Positions 27,637 through 37,281 are shown, numbered from the stretch's first letter. The stretch: 64,000 nt of DNA from Pelagicoccus sp. SDUM812002 (GCF_031127835.1 NZ_JARXHX010000003.1:310001-374000); one strand, 5' to 3'. The notes: generated from the letters alone by a model not told the origin. A program made the numbers and translations.

Positions 27637-27858
27637 TTAAAAGCTCTTTGCTTCGTTCAACCTCTCGCTGACGCGGTCCATCCGACCACGACCACCACGA
27701 CCACGTTCACTAGGACGAGGTTGAAAAGGCTGATTGGCTTGATTGCGGATGCGTTCATTGCAAGAGGTTGTCTCGAATTCATCGGACAAGTCCGACGAAG
27801 ATTGAAGGAAAAAGAGTTGCAGATTGGGCGATGTCAAGCCCGATCCTAGACACTCCAC
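27637..27858 (-). CDS. Doubtful 73-residue ORF
   Basis: A GTG codon directly after the stop of the upstream gene opens 73 codons ending just before the terminator. The middle is Arg/Gly-rich (RGRGGRGR), produced by a short tandem of CGACCA-type units at about 27688-27705. No family, signal or membrane segment is seen and there is no clear ribosome site. Its position at the end of a transcript, right before a terminator, is the only support. If it is not a gene, 27535-27858 holds only the terminator and the ilvB leader. Confidence 0.3.
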   Translation of the reverse strand: MECLGSGLTSPNLQLFFLQSSSDLSDEFETTSCNERIRNQANQPFQPRPSERGRGGRGRMDRVSERLNEAKSF

Positions 27859-28758
27859 TCATTGCTTCATCTCCTTCTTTTCCCCATCGCTCATCTCTAC
27901 CATCTCGAGGTCACCCATGGAAATAGTACCCTTGGTGTCTCCTTTCACCTTGGCGATGTCGTCCATTTGCACTCCGATAACACCGGCGATAGCTTCGTTC
28001 ATCGACTCAAACGCAGTCTCGAAACCGACTCCGATCGCCCGCGTGTTATAGCGTACCCTCCAGACTTGCTTGAGCTCCTTCTCATTGATCAGGTGTTGAT
28101 AGTCGAACGCATTCAGGATGACAAAATATCGCTCTTCCTCCAATGCTTCCCAAAGATCTTCGTCCGGGGTAAACCCAAAGAGGTTTCGGCTGCGCAATTT
28201 TCCCTGTAACCCGAGCAGAGCCATGTTTTTCGAGCGCTGTGAACTGCTATTCGGACCGAGACTCATGCCTCCCCCAGTGTCGATCGGAGCAGCAGTTTGC
28301 GAAGCTGCCATCGCTGCACCGGCCGAAGTAGGGTTCACACCACCTCCCTGTTGTTCTGCGGCCTCTCCACCCGTCAAATCGTCAGAGCCAGTGATACCCT
28401 GCAACTCCCCCCAATCGGGGTCTAACGAGGTTCTTCCCCAAGAAACCATTATCAGTAAATCCCCTTGGTAGCGATCCTGTTCGGGGTACATGTTTCTAAT
28501 GCTTAGCGTCTCCGCCAAGGAATCAAACAGGTCTTCGAATTGCGTTGTTTCCAAGCCCCTGTCCCGAGTCGAACCGCCGTGGTATTTACCTTTGATGACG
28601 TGGTAGGTCTGGTACTCTAGCTTCTCAGCCTTCGCCATATAATACGCGTCCGCCTCCGCGTTGACGAGGATATTGAAGCGCTTCGCTGAAGCCACGGTAA
28701 CTACAGCCAACAGTCCAACTACAATGAGCAAACGATACCGTTGAGCAGCGAAAAACAT
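27859..28758 (-). CDS. Exported hypothetical protein, 299 residues
   Basis: I do not recognise a family. The N-terminus is a signal peptide (LLIVVGLLAVVTVASA, cleavage near residue 25). Residues 26-120 look alpha/beta (FNILVNAEADAYYMAKAEKLEYQTYHVI, then GDLLIMVSWG). A low-complexity Gly/Ala/Ser linker occupies about 125-175. A C-terminal region (about 190-290) ends in a charged tail KKEMKQ. The start codon is only one base from a run of nine C residues (nine G at 28760-28768 on the plus strand), which replaces any Shine-Dalgarno sequence. It follows the M29 peptidase gene by 36 bases in the same frame and is probably in one transcript. Confidence 0.75.
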   Translation of the reverse strand: MFFAAQRYRLLIVVGLLAVVTVASAKRFNILVNAEADAYYMAKAEKLEYQTYHVIKGKYHGGSTRDRGLETTQFEDLFDSLAETLSIRNMYPEQDRYQGDLLIMVSWGRTSLDPDWGELQGITGSDDLTGGEAAEQQGGGVNPTSAGAAMAASQTAAPIDTGGGMSLGPNSSSQRSKNMALLGLQGKLRSRNLFGFTPDEDLWEALEEERYFVILNAFDYQHLINEKELKQVWRVRYNTRAIGVGFETAFESMNEAIAGVIGVQMDDIAKVKGDTKGTISMGDLEMVEMSDGEKKEMKQ

Positions 28759-28794
28759 CGGGGGGGGGTAGGAGTAGATGAGGTAAGGAAAGGA

Positions 28795-29997
28795 CTAGAT
28801 GGTAAATTGCCCGTCCCTGTAGATCACAGCGTGGGTACCATCTTTAAGGTAAGCTGTGACCGTTCGATTGGAAGTTGCAACAATATCAGTATGTACCACG
28901 GAGTTGTTGTACCCCATGTCTGCCCATTGCCCTTCGGAAACACTGGAAGGATCTCCCGTGTAGGAGTCTCGGTAGGCGGAGCCGACAGCGATGTGAGTGT
29001 TACCATACTCACCTCCAACGTTCTCGTCGTAGAGCGTTTCTCCCATGAACTTGGTGATACGTGAAAACCTGCGATCCGTTAGCGAAAATTCACCCACCTT
29101 GTCAGCGTTTTCGACTGCGATCATTTCCTGTAGGAGTTTTTCACCCTTGGTGGCAGTCGCCTTGACGACGAGCCCGTCTTTGAATTCCAAATACGCATTT
29201 TCGATCAGGGCGCCATAGCGGTAAAGAGGCTCCGTAAATTGGATACGTCCTTCCGTACCGCGCCAATCAGGCGAAACAAAAAGCTCAAAGCTTGGAATGT
29301 TGCGACCCGAGCCGCCTAGCCATTTACGATGATCGCCCAGCTTGACCCATAGGTCCGTATTTTCCGCCTCGACGTGAAGCTTCTCGATGGCCAACGCATC
29401 TAGCTTGTCTTTGTAAGAGTACAGCTCTTCGTAGAGCTCCTTCCACTTATCGGCCGGCTTTTCTTCACGCAGGTAACAAGCCTCGATGATTTGTTCCCAG
29501 TACTCTTCCAAGCTCATGCCAACTTCGTCAGCCATTTGCTGCGTGCCCCACATCGCGAGGGTCCAAGTGTAATTGCCAGCAGACTCCTTGGCTCGACGCC
29601 AGTCCATGTAAGGCTTCAAGGCTTTTTGAGCGGTCATGATCTTTTTTGAATCAATACCGTCCAGCTCCTTTTTGTTTGTCTCGGCAAGGATGGCCACAGT
29701 GTGGTCGATCTGGTCGACCGTTCCCTTGTGAAACTTCTCGGCAAAGAAACTGAGCTGCTCGTCGTTGGCTAACTCGAAGAATTCGCGAGCCATGTCATCC
29801 GGCGTGAAAAAGACCAAGGGATGCGCACCGGCTTTCAATACGGCTCGCCGCAAGGCCAGGAGGAAGGGCTTAGCCACTTCCGGAACGCGCAACTGTACCA
29901 CTTCGCCAGGCTTCACCCCTTCCCCGCTGTTCAGGGCGAAGTTAATCATAACATCGGCGTATTTCTCTAGTATCTCATCAGAAGGCTGAAAACTCAT
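28795..29997 (-). CDS. Aminopeptidase, peptidase family M29
   Basis: The 400-residue cytoplasmic metallopeptidase belongs to the AmpS/PepS group, which removes N-terminal residues with two metal ions. The recognisable segments are GEVVQLRVPEVAKPFLLALRRAVLKAGAHPLV near the start, NIPSFELFVSPDW, VGEFSLTDRRFSRI, GGEYGNTHIAVGSAY and NNSVVHTDIV near the end, where the conserved Glu, His and Asp metal ligands lie. There is no signal peptide. The stop codon is in frame with the downstream exported protein gene but separated from it by a normal TAG. Confidence 0.9.
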   Translation of the reverse strand: MSFQPSDEILEKYADVMINFALNSGEGVKPGEVVQLRVPEVAKPFLLALRRAVLKAGAHPLVFFTPDDMAREFFELANDEQLSFFAEKFHKGTVDQIDHTVAILAETNKKELDGIDSKKIMTAQKALKPYMDWRRAKESAGNYTWTLAMWGTQQMADEVGMSLEEYWEQIIEACYLREEKPADKWKELYEELYSYKDKLDALAIEKLHVEAENTDLWVKLGDHRKWLGGSGRNIPSFELFVSPDWRGTEGRIQFTEPLYRYGALIENAYLEFKDGLVVKATATKGEKLLQEMIAVENADKVGEFSLTDRRFSRITKFMGETLYDENVGGEYGNTHIAVGSAYRDSYTGDPSSVSEGQWADMGYNNSVVHTDIVATSNRTVTAYLKDGTHAVIYRDGQFTI

Positions 29998-30055
29998 ATG
30001 ACCAAAGACTTAAGGTTTTTCGAGAAAAAGCAAGGTCACCAAAACATACATAATT

Positions 30056-30514
30056 CTAATCCACTTCCGGATTTGCGACAGCAATCAGTTCAATCTCCAC
30101 GAGCGTGCCGGCATTCTCAAACCCCGCCACTTCCACGATAGTCAAAGCCGGACCTGCGCCTTCCTTGTAGACGATCTGGCGCGCCGCGGTGGCCGCATCG
30201 TAGCTCGCTCCCTTCTTTAGGTAAATACGCTCCTGCGCCACGTCACCCATACGCATACCGTAGTTACCCAGCACTGATTGAAGCCTGATGTAGATGGTTC
30301 TCAACTGCTCCTCCAACGTGCCGCCAGGCGCGTCCAAAGCCGACACGAATACAACTCCACCGACTCGCACCGCCTGTGGAGTTCGCTGATCCTTGTCGAG
30401 GTCCGAGAAAAAGAGCGGCTCCCTGAAGCTTGCCTCTTCGTCTTGTCCGAAAGCGCCGAAAACAAAGAATGTGATAGCCAAAAAGAGTGCTCCAATATTC
30501 GCGTTGAAACTCAT
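30056..30514 (-). CDS. Exported RidA/YjgF-family protein
   Basis: The protein is 152 residues. The Rid domain covers about 28-150: TPQAVRVGGVVFVSALDAP, then LEEQLRTIYIRLQSVLGNYGMRMGDVAQERIYLKK and GPALTIVEVAGFENAGTLVEIELIAVA. Cytoplasmic RidA proteins hydrolyse reactive enamines/imines through a conserved arginine near the C-terminus; in this protein the equivalent segment reads PALTIVEVAG without that arginine, so classic deaminase activity is doubtful. A hydrophobic N-terminus (FLAITFFVFGAFG) suggests export, which is unusual for the family. ATG 30514 is preferred over 30550 because it starts the signal directly. Confidence 0.78.
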   Translation of the reverse strand: MSFNANIGALFLAITFFVFGAFGQDEEASFREPLFFSDLDKDQRTPQAVRVGGVVFVSALDAPGGTLEEQLRTIYIRLQSVLGNYGMRMGDVAQERIYLKKGASYDAATAARQIVYKEGAGPALTIVEVAGFENAGTLVEIELIAVANPEVD

Positions 30515-30639
30515 GGAACGAGCCCTAGCATAATCCCCTCCTTTCGCCAACTCTACCTATCTGCGATGACGCGCCTTCAATAGAGCGCATTTGAAGACCC
30601 ACCTTGGTATTCGCTCCTCGCACCTCTCCCGCAAACACG

Positions 30640-31416
30640 ATGATTCCAAATCCTCCCATCATAGCCATCCTCACCGACTTCGGCGAGAGCGACTGGTATC
30701 TAGCTTCCGTCAAAGCTGTCCTCGCCAGGATCAGCCCCAAGGCAAACGTGATAGACATCACCCATCAAGTAGAGCCTGGCAATATACGTTCAGGAGCGTT
30801 TATCTTATCGCAGTGCTACCATGACTTCCCTCGCGGGAGCATCTTTCTCTGCATCGTGGACCCGGGCGTTGGCTCGGAGCGGAAGCCCATTATCCACTAC
30901 GATGGAGACTACTATTTCGTAGCGCCCGACAATGGTCTTCTCGGCCTGCTCGATTCCGGAATGTGTCGAACCTACCAGATCGAGCCACATCGCTTTGACG
31001 CAAAGGTGCGCAACAGCAGCACCTTCCACGGACGCGACCTCTTTGCTCCAGCCGCTGCCTTTCTCGCCAACGGCAAGCTGCCAAGCGACTTCTGCACTCC
31101 TCTTCCCAAGTTTGCCCACGAAGGCGTCACCTTTCCAGAAGTGCACGAACTGCCTATGGAAGGCAGGGCCCTTTACTTCGACCGATTCGGCAACGCCATC
31201 ACGAGCCTTCGCCTCACTCAAAACAGCCCCACTCCCAGTGCTGTTGTATTAAAAAATGGAGACGAAATTCCGTTCGGACTTTCCTTCCACAATGTGTCGA
31301 AAGGAAAACCTGTGGCATATCTGGGGTCGGGTGGATTTTTGGAAATCGCGATCAACCTCGGAAGCGCCCGCATCTCCTTGAACTTAGAAGAAGAGTCCGA
31401 TTTTCAACTAGCATAG
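30640..31416 (+). CDS. SAM hydroxide adenosyltransferase (DUF62 family)
   Basis: This 258-residue enzyme is related to the fluorinase/chlorinase fold but normally hydrolyses S-adenosylmethionine to adenosine and methionine. The DUF62 triad is present with the expected spacing: D74 and R81 (VDPGVGSER) and H130 (FHGRDLFAP). Other matches are LTDFGESDWY near the N-terminus, DNGLL and the C-terminal VAYLGSGGFLEIAIN. A halogenase role would need a different halide site and is not suggested. ATG 30640 is the start; upstream codons to 30604 are not conserved-looking. It is divergent from the RidA-like gene. Confidence 0.9.
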   Translation: MIPNPPIIAILTDFGESDWYLASVKAVLARISPKANVIDITHQVEPGNIRSGAFILSQCYHDFPRGSIFLCIVDPGVGSERKPIIHYDGDYYFVAPDNGLLGLLDSGMCRTYQIEPHRFDAKVRNSSTFHGRDLFAPAAAFLANGKLPSDFCTPLPKFAHEGVTFPEVHELPMEGRALYFDRFGNAITSLRLTQNSPTPSAVVLKNGDEIPFGLSFHNVSKGKPVAYLGSGGFLEIAINLGSARISLNLEEESDFQLA

Positions 31417-31577
31417 CATCCTGAGCCAGCGCTCATTGGAATGACTCATGCCCTACAGCGACTCGTAACGGTTGGCTTTCTGGAGGTTATTGTGTAAGAG
31501 TGCACCTCTGTAGGCGAGGCCTTGTTACCTTCGAAATATTGAGTATAGATGGGAATTCTAAAACTCCTTACCCCTAA

Positions 31578-33092
31578 ATGACTTCCCGTACCCTTATTAA
31601 TACCGCTATCGGTTTCGTTTCACTCTGCCCGCTCAGCACGATGACCTTTGCCAATGCCGTCGGCGACTTCACGCATACCACTGACGTCGGCGATCCAGAA
31701 TTATCTGGTTCCTCCTCCTATTCCGAATCCACCCAGAGCTACACCCTCAGTGGGGCTGGAATAAACATGTGGGCGGAGCAGGATCAGTTTCAATTCGCCT
31801 ACCGAGAGATCAAGGGAGACTTCATCATCAGAGCTACCGTCGAATTCGAGGGCGAGGGTGTAGACCCACATCGCAAGATCGGCATCATCGCACGCAATTC
31901 CTTGGATTCTGATTCTCCTTACGTGGATGCCTGTGTGCATGGAGACGGACTCACTTCCCTCCAATACAGAGAGGGCAAAGGCGGAGCCACGGACCAAATC
32001 GTCTCTCCCCTTGAAGGTCCCACCGAAATACAATTGCAGCGCGAGGGACACCGCTTCGTCTTTTCCGCGGCACGCTTCGGAGAAACCTACCAATCCGTGA
32101 GCACAGAGATGGAGCTAGACGAGGAGCTCTTGGCGGGACTCTTCATCTGCTCCCACAATCCCTCCGTCGTCGAGACGGCCCATTTCTCAAACGTTCGGGT
32201 CGTACTACCAGCTGATCCCGATTTTCGCCCTTATCGGGACTATATCGGAAGCCGCTTGGAGATTATGAAAGTGGCGACCGGGGAGCGTAAGGTTCTGGCA
32301 ACTTTTCCAAATTCAATCCAAGCGCCCAACTGGACTCCAGATGGGAAAACTTTGATCTACAATTCTGAAGGCAAGCTCTATAACTATACCCTTAGCGACG
32401 GGAGTATCACAGAGCTGAATACAGGACATGCGAACGATAACAACAATGACCATGTGCTTTCGTTTGATGGTTCTCAAATCGGCATCAGTCACCACCTCGG
32501 AGATTCCAGAACTTCAGTCATTTACACGTTACCAACCAGTGGCAGCGACAATCCGGTCCAAATAACAGATCCCGAAAACGGGCACTCTTATCTGCACGGT
32601 TGGACTCCAGACAACAAACGCTTGATCTTTACTGGCCACCGAAATGGCCAATACGATATTTGGGCCATCGATATCGAAACCAAGGAAGAGACCCCGCTCA
32701 CGAACTTGCCGACCTTAGACGACGGCTCGGAATACAGTCCGGACGGGCAATACATATTCTTTAACTCCGTTCGATCGGGTAACATGCAGATCTGGAGAAT
32801 GAAGGCAGATGGAAGCGAGCAAACGCAGCTGACCTTCGACACTTTCAACAATTGGTTCCCACACGTCTCGCCCGACGGCACTTCCTTCATCTACATCGCC
32901 TTCCCTTCCGACATCGATCCTAACGACCACCCGTTCTACAAAAAGGTCTATCTCCGACAAATGCCAATCGAAGGCGGCGAAGCGAAGACCATCGCCTACA
33001 TTTACGGCGGACAAGGCAGCATCAACGTCCCAAGCTGGTCACCCGACGGAACCCACATCGCCTTCGTCAGCAACAGCAAAGAGCTAGACTAA
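31578..33092 (+). CDS. Secreted protein with DUF1349-like domain and TolB-type beta-propeller
   Basis: This is a 504-residue protein with a signal peptide (cleavage after FANA, near residue 27). Residues about 30-215 look like a concanavalin-like/DUF1349 beta-sandwich (FAYREIKGDFIIRATVEFEG, RKIGIIARNSL). Residues about 225-500 form a TolB/WD40-like propeller with repeating units WTPDGKTLIYNS, WTPDNKRLIFTG, YSPDGQYIFFNS, VSPDGTSFIYIA and WSPDGTHIAFVS. It is probably a periplasmic or extracellular binding protein, perhaps for a carbohydrate. It is unlikely to be TolB itself, which is at 4766-5986. It converges with the M16 gene, one base apart. Confidence 0.85.
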   Translation: MTSRTLINTAIGFVSLCPLSTMTFANAVGDFTHTTDVGDPELSGSSSYSESTQSYTLSGAGINMWAEQDQFQFAYREIKGDFIIRATVEFEGEGVDPHRKIGIIARNSLDSDSPYVDACVHGDGLTSLQYREGKGGATDQIVSPLEGPTEIQLQREGHRFVFSAARFGETYQSVSTEMELDEELLAGLFICSHNPSVVETAHFSNVRVVLPADPDFRPYRDYIGSRLEIMKVATGERKVLATFPNSIQAPNWTPDGKTLIYNSEGKLYNYTLSDGSITELNTGHANDNNNDHVLSFDGSQIGISHHLGDSRTSVIYTLPTSGSDNPVQITDPENGHSYLHGWTPDNKRLIFTGHRNGQYDIWAIDIETKEETPLTNLPTLDDGSEYSPDGQYIFFNSVRSGNMQIWRMKADGSEQTQLTFDTFNNWFPHVSPDGTSFIYIAFPSDIDPNDHPFYKKVYLRQMPIEGGEAKTIAYIYGGQGSINVPSWSPDGTHIAFVSNSKELD

Positions 33093-33093
33093 G

Positions 33094-35979
33094 CTACTCT
33101 ACTACCCCAGCTCGCTTAGGTTCTTCCCAGTCAGGAACCTCAGCTAGTTTCGAGCTCGCAGCAGGAACTATTGCAACCGCAAGAGCTTCCTCAGATTTGA
33201 GGTATTTTCGAGCTACCTCGAGTACTTCGTCAGCTGTAATAGTGGAGAGCAGCCCATCTCTATAGAGCAAGGCCCTGTCTACGACATTTGGATACTCCTG
33301 CACCCCAAAGAGCACATGCTCCAATAAATAGCCATTGTCCTGCCACGCTTGTCTCAATCCCTCCTCCAGAGGGGCCACCGCGGAACGAATTTCATCTTCA
33401 TCCACTCGCCCCTCGCTCAAGCCAGCCGAGATGCCAAGAACCACGTCAAGCAGGTTCTCAGCATCACCCTTAAGGCAATCAACATCGGCACGAATATGCC
33501 TCAGAGTATCGTAGGCAGAAAAAGTAACGTAGCGAACGGACGGAGAGTAACTCGCTCCCATTTCCTCGCGCACCCGTTTACGTATTCTCGATTCGAATAC
33601 GCTGCTCAAAACATACAGAGCGGCGCTCTCACGAATAGAGACCTTATCTTGAATGGTCCAAACGATCACTGAGGCAGCACTGTCGCCCATACCGTTCTGG
33701 TACTCAATCGTCTGTTTGCCCGAGCGTGGGTAGGTACGCAATAACCTGGCGCTCGTGTATTCGGGTTTGTTTTCAATACGTTCAGGTAAGGCTCCGATCG
33801 TCTCGCCAAACAGCTCGAGCAGTTCCGACTCCTCGATATCTCCTACGACTGCAACTTCCAGGTATCCCTCTTTGAGAGGCTTCGCTAACCAATTCTGGAT
33901 CGCATCCCACCGGACATTCGCAATATCTGACAATGTCGGAACATGAAAGCGTGGCTCATCAGGGTAGAGAATCCGGTACAAATCCCGATATCCTTCATTC
34001 ATACCATCAGGTTCAAGCTCTCGGCTTTGCGTCATCTTAGACTGTGCCACCGCGAAGGCGTTTTCGTCCACCGTCGGATCCAGCAAGAACTCAGATACGA
34101 TCTTAAAAAATTCATCCAGTCCATCGACCTGCGTCACTCCCCGGTAGGTGAAAGCATCATGGTCCTCTACACCAAACATGAAGGAGTTCACGTTCGAGCG
34201 AAGCTCCTTGTAGACGTCTTCGATGTCATGACCTCGGAAGCCACTGCGAAAGAGCGAGGTCATGGCCAAGGCGTGGGTTCCTGGGTTAGAGTCGGTGAAA
34301 GCGAGCATTCCTCCTCCCACTCGCACTAGGGCTCGGACTGTGCCTTTCTCGTTCTCTGTCTGCAGGAAGGTGAGACGGGCATTGTTCGAGAAGCGATAAG
34401 TCTTTGCCCCTACCTTCTCTATTGTAGAGGAATCCAATACCGACCCTGGCGCGCCGAGCTCAGTGTATTCAAATGCCTCGGGCAACTTAGGTATGTAGGG
34501 TAGCACCGAGAACTTCCGGTCCTCACCGAAGCGTCGCTTGAGCGCTAAGCCATTGAGCGAGCTATCAAGATCGCCCGCCATAAAATAGGACATTCGCTTG
34601 AGATTCCACACGTCCTTGAATGCCTCGTTCAATTCCTTCAAGGTCAGCGACTGGATGTACGCATCCATCTTTTCGGAAAATTTATCCGAGGATACATAAA
34701 CCCGGCCTAGGGCGATGCTCTCTACCAAATCGTCGACCAACATCCTTGGTTCAGCCGTCTCGTAACGATCTGCGGCTGACCGGCTAGATTGCAGCCATGT
34801 TTTGCGTACGTAATCGAGTTCCTGCTTGGTAAAGCCATAGGTCAGAGCTTGTCTCAGTAGTTGATCCATCCATACGAACGCATCCCACCAAAACTCGCCA
34901 CCTGAACTAATGCTTAGCTGACAATAGGGAATCCCGAAAATGCGATTGTAGTTCGCAAAATCATCACTCATGCCATCGATCAGCTCGCGGCAGCGCTCAT
35001 TGAAAATCGAAGTAGCGAAAGCACGCAAAGTGTCTTTCTCCCGACGCTCCCAACTGTCGCCATTATCACGCTCCATCCAAGCTCTGGAGATTTCCAAAGT
35101 GTAGCGTTCGACCCCCTCTACAGCCAGGTGCCCAGTGCGGAATTGCTTGCTACGAGCCAACCGACCAATCTTGCGTTTGGGTACTCGCTCGGACGGAGTC
35201 TCCATATCCGAGAAAGCTTCCTCGATCTTCTGCTCGAACGAATCCGCGTCGATATCACCCACTACCACGAGTGTCATCAAATCCGGACGATACCATTTGC
35301 GGTAAAACGCCTTCAGCTCCTCGATCGAGGTATCCTTGACCACTGATTCCAATCCAATCGGGCTTCTCTCAGCGAGCTTCGTTCCTGCAAAAGAGAATTG
35401 GAAAGACGCCTCGGAGATTCGAGAGCTCGGCGAGTCGCGAGCCTGCTTTTCGCGAAGAATCACCTCACGTTCGTTTTCAACGCGGTTTTCTTCAAAGAGA
35501 ATTCCGTCCGCATAATCTCGATACAGTAGCAGCCCTTGGTCGATGAGCTCGGCTTCGTTTTGAGGCAGCTCCAAATGGTAGACCGTTTTGTCGTGGTAGG
35601 TGAAAGCGTTAACGTCGACGCCGTAGCCCATACCAAGCTTTTGGAAAAAGGCTATCAGTTCGCCTGGCTTGAAATTACGTGTCCCTTCGAAAGCCATGTG
35701 CTCGATGAAGTGAGCAAGACCTCTCTCGTCCTCATCTTCGTCTAACGCGCCCACTTTGACCATCAAACGCATGCTTACGAGACCCGGCTTAGCTCGGTGG
35801 GGCATCAAGGCGTAGCGGAAACCATTATCGAGATCCCCCCAAACAATGCTACTGTCAGCAGGCAGCGAGCTGGACTCATGCGCCCATTTCTCCCGCTTCG
35901 CCTCAGCGACTGAAGGCAGAAACAGTATAGTAAAAACGAATACTGTGATGCCGCATAAAGATCCCCACCCCTTGCGCAT
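33094..35979 (-). CDS. Secreted M16-family zinc peptidase (insulinase type), 961 residues
   Basis: The protein has a signal peptide (cleavage near residue 27) and two M16 homologous halves. The first half is catalytic: the inverted zinc motif H90-F-I-E93-H94 lies in GLAHFIEHMAFEGTRNF, and ENEREVILREKQARDSP, about 75 residues on, supplies the third ligand. The second half (from about 480) is non-catalytic and starts with the conserved VRVGGGMLAF region. M16 peptidases of this size form a closed chamber and degrade peptides in the periplasm. The gene is just downstream of the propeller gene at 35987-37099 (7 bases) on the same strand. Confidence 0.92.
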   Translation of the reverse strand: MRKGWGSLCGITVFVFTILFLPSVAEAKREKWAHESSSLPADSSIVWGDLDNGFRYALMPHRAKPGLVSMRLMVKVGALDEDEDERGLAHFIEHMAFEGTRNFKPGELIAFFQKLGMGYGVDVNAFTYHDKTVYHLELPQNEAELIDQGLLLYRDYADGILFEENRVENEREVILREKQARDSPSSRISEASFQFSFAGTKLAERSPIGLESVVKDTSIEELKAFYRKWYRPDLMTLVVVGDIDADSFEQKIEEAFSDMETPSERVPKRKIGRLARSKQFRTGHLAVEGVERYTLEISRAWMERDNGDSWERREKDTLRAFATSIFNERCRELIDGMSDDFANYNRIFGIPYCQLSISSGGEFWWDAFVWMDQLLRQALTYGFTKQELDYVRKTWLQSSRSAADRYETAEPRMLVDDLVESIALGRVYVSSDKFSEKMDAYIQSLTLKELNEAFKDVWNLKRMSYFMAGDLDSSLNGLALKRRFGEDRKFSVLPYIPKLPEAFEYTELGAPGSVLDSSTIEKVGAKTYRFSNNARLTFLQTENEKGTVRALVRVGGGMLAFTDSNPGTHALAMTSLFRSGFRGHDIEDVYKELRSNVNSFMFGVEDHDAFTYRGVTQVDGLDEFFKIVSEFLLDPTVDENAFAVAQSKMTQSRELEPDGMNEGYRDLYRILYPDEPRFHVPTLSDIANVRWDAIQNWLAKPLKEGYLEVAVVGDIEESELLELFGETIGALPERIENKPEYTSARLLRTYPRSGKQTIEYQNGMGDSAASVIVWTIQDKVSIRESAALYVLSSVFESRIRKRVREEMGASYSPSVRYVTFSAYDTLRHIRADVDCLKGDAENLLDVVLGISAGLSEGRVDEDEIRSAVAPLEEGLRQAWQDNGYLLEHVLFGVQEYPNVVDRALLYRDGLLSTITADEVLEVARKYLKSEEALAVAIVPAASSKLAEVPDWEEPKRAGVVE

Positions 35980-35986
35980 GAGAGAA

Positions 35987-37099
35987 CTATTCCGAAGGGA
36001 GCTTTACAATGCTGACTCGTTGTCCACGCCCACCTGACTCCTCGCTGCTTTGTTCCGGTACAGCTATTATAATGCCGCCATCCTTCAACTCGAATAGCCC
36101 AATCTTGCCTGGTGAGGAAAACTCGTGGCGGGGACGGAAACGCAGCGGTCTCGTTTCCCTCCTACCCTTGGGGAACATGAGCTCGCCGGAATTGCCCGCC
36201 AGCAACACGCGTCCTTTCGGCATGATTTGAATACCTGTTAAAGCGTCCAAGTCCCTCACAATAGTCTGCATGGAAGAGATGCCGTCGTACTGGCCAGAGC
36301 TGATACGGAAGACCGAACCGCTAGGACGTCCTTGCGTGTGGTTGGTTACGAAATAGAGCATATCCTCCTTGTTGCGGAAAGTCATGTCAGTCGGAAGGCT
36401 GGTTGTCCGGATGAGCTCGGCTTTCTTGGGAGCGCGATCCGAGAGCAATCCTTCTACTTCCTCTGCGCCTATTCGCCAGATCCCAGGACGTCCGACCTGC
36501 TTGCGCTCAAACATGTGCCCACCTACACCGGACTCTCCGATATAGAGGTTACCTTTGCTGTCGAAGCAGATGCTAGACGGCGAGAGAAGTGAAAGATCAT
36601 CCTTGAGGCGCAAGCGGCTGTTCGGGCCGATATCGATGGACTTGATCTGCCTACCTGTGTTCGGATCGAAAACCTCGATCCCCACCATAATACGAGCAAG
36701 GTCTCGCATCGGCCGGCCAGCTTCGTCCTGCACAAGCGGCGTTCCCACAGCTAGGAAGATAGCGCCTTGCGGGATGTTTCCAAATCGCACAGGTGAGAAG
36801 TCAAGGTCGATTGGTGCAGTCAAGTTCTTGATGAAACGCATGTTATTGACGCTCACCTTTCCGTCGTCATCGACCGAAAGCTTGCTGATGTAGCTCTGAC
36901 TCCTCAGGGTTCCGGCCTCACCTTGAGCGTGGTTCACTACAAACATATAACGTCCAGCAGGGCTGAAGACCGCTGCCGTGGGCCTCATAAACTCGTCCAA
37001 CTGCTGGGAAATGACCGGACGGTCCTGGGCTTGCAAATGGCCTGCAAATGCGAGGCTTAGGAGGCCGATCGTGGCAAAAAAGCGTTTTGGTTGGTTCAT
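35987..37099 (-). CDS. Secreted beta-propeller (NHL/SMP-30-like) protein
   Basis: The 370-residue protein has a signal peptide (cleavage after LQA, near residue 24). The rest looks like a beta-propeller. Units include RPTAAVFSPAGRYMFVVNHA, APIDLDFSPV, SPSSICFDSKGNLYIGES, LPTDMTFRNKEDMLYFVTNH and LTGIQIMPKGRVLLAGNSGELMF. The pattern resembles NHL/gluconolaconase-like proteins, without clear catalytic residues. It is probably co-transcribed with the M16 peptidase gene 7 bases downstream. The function is unknown. Confidence 0.8.
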   Translation of the reverse strand: MNQPKRFFATIGLLSLAFAGHLQAQDRPVISQQLDEFMRPTAAVFSPAGRYMFVVNHAQGEAGTLRSQSYISKLSVDDDGKVSVNNMRFIKNLTAPIDLDFSPVRFGNIPQGAIFLAVGTPLVQDEAGRPMRDLARIMVGIEVFDPNTGRQIKSIDIGPNSRLRLKDDLSLLSPSSICFDSKGNLYIGESGVGGHMFERKQVGRPGIWRIGAEEVEGLLSDRAPKKAELIRTTSLPTDMTFRNKEDMLYFVTNHTQGRPSGSVFRISSGQYDGISSMQTIVRDLDALTGIQIMPKGRVLLAGNSGELMFPKGRRETRPLRFRPRHEFSSPGKIGLFELKDGGIIIAVPEQSSEESGGRGQRVSIVKLPSE

Positions 37100-37281
37100 G
37101 CTGTCAGTTTTGGGGCGGTACGCGACACGGGGTCGTCTTCAGTAACTAAGACGGAAACGATGCGGAGTTCCCCTTGCATGCCAAGCCTCCTTTTACAATG
37201 GCTAGCGAGTGCCCCAGCACGTCGTTCTATGCTTCAAACCATGTGCGTCCTGCTCAACCCAATCCCTGCGATCAATCCACG

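Noticed and set aside
30640-31416. Fluorinase or chlorinase
   Set aside because: The D-R-H triad of the SAM hydroxide adenosyltransferases is complete, pointing to SAM hydrolysis; no halometabolite genes around.
31578-33092. A second TolB
   Set aside because: The propeller repeats are TolB-like, but the N-terminal domain is a DUF1349-like sandwich and the true TolB is at 4766-5986.
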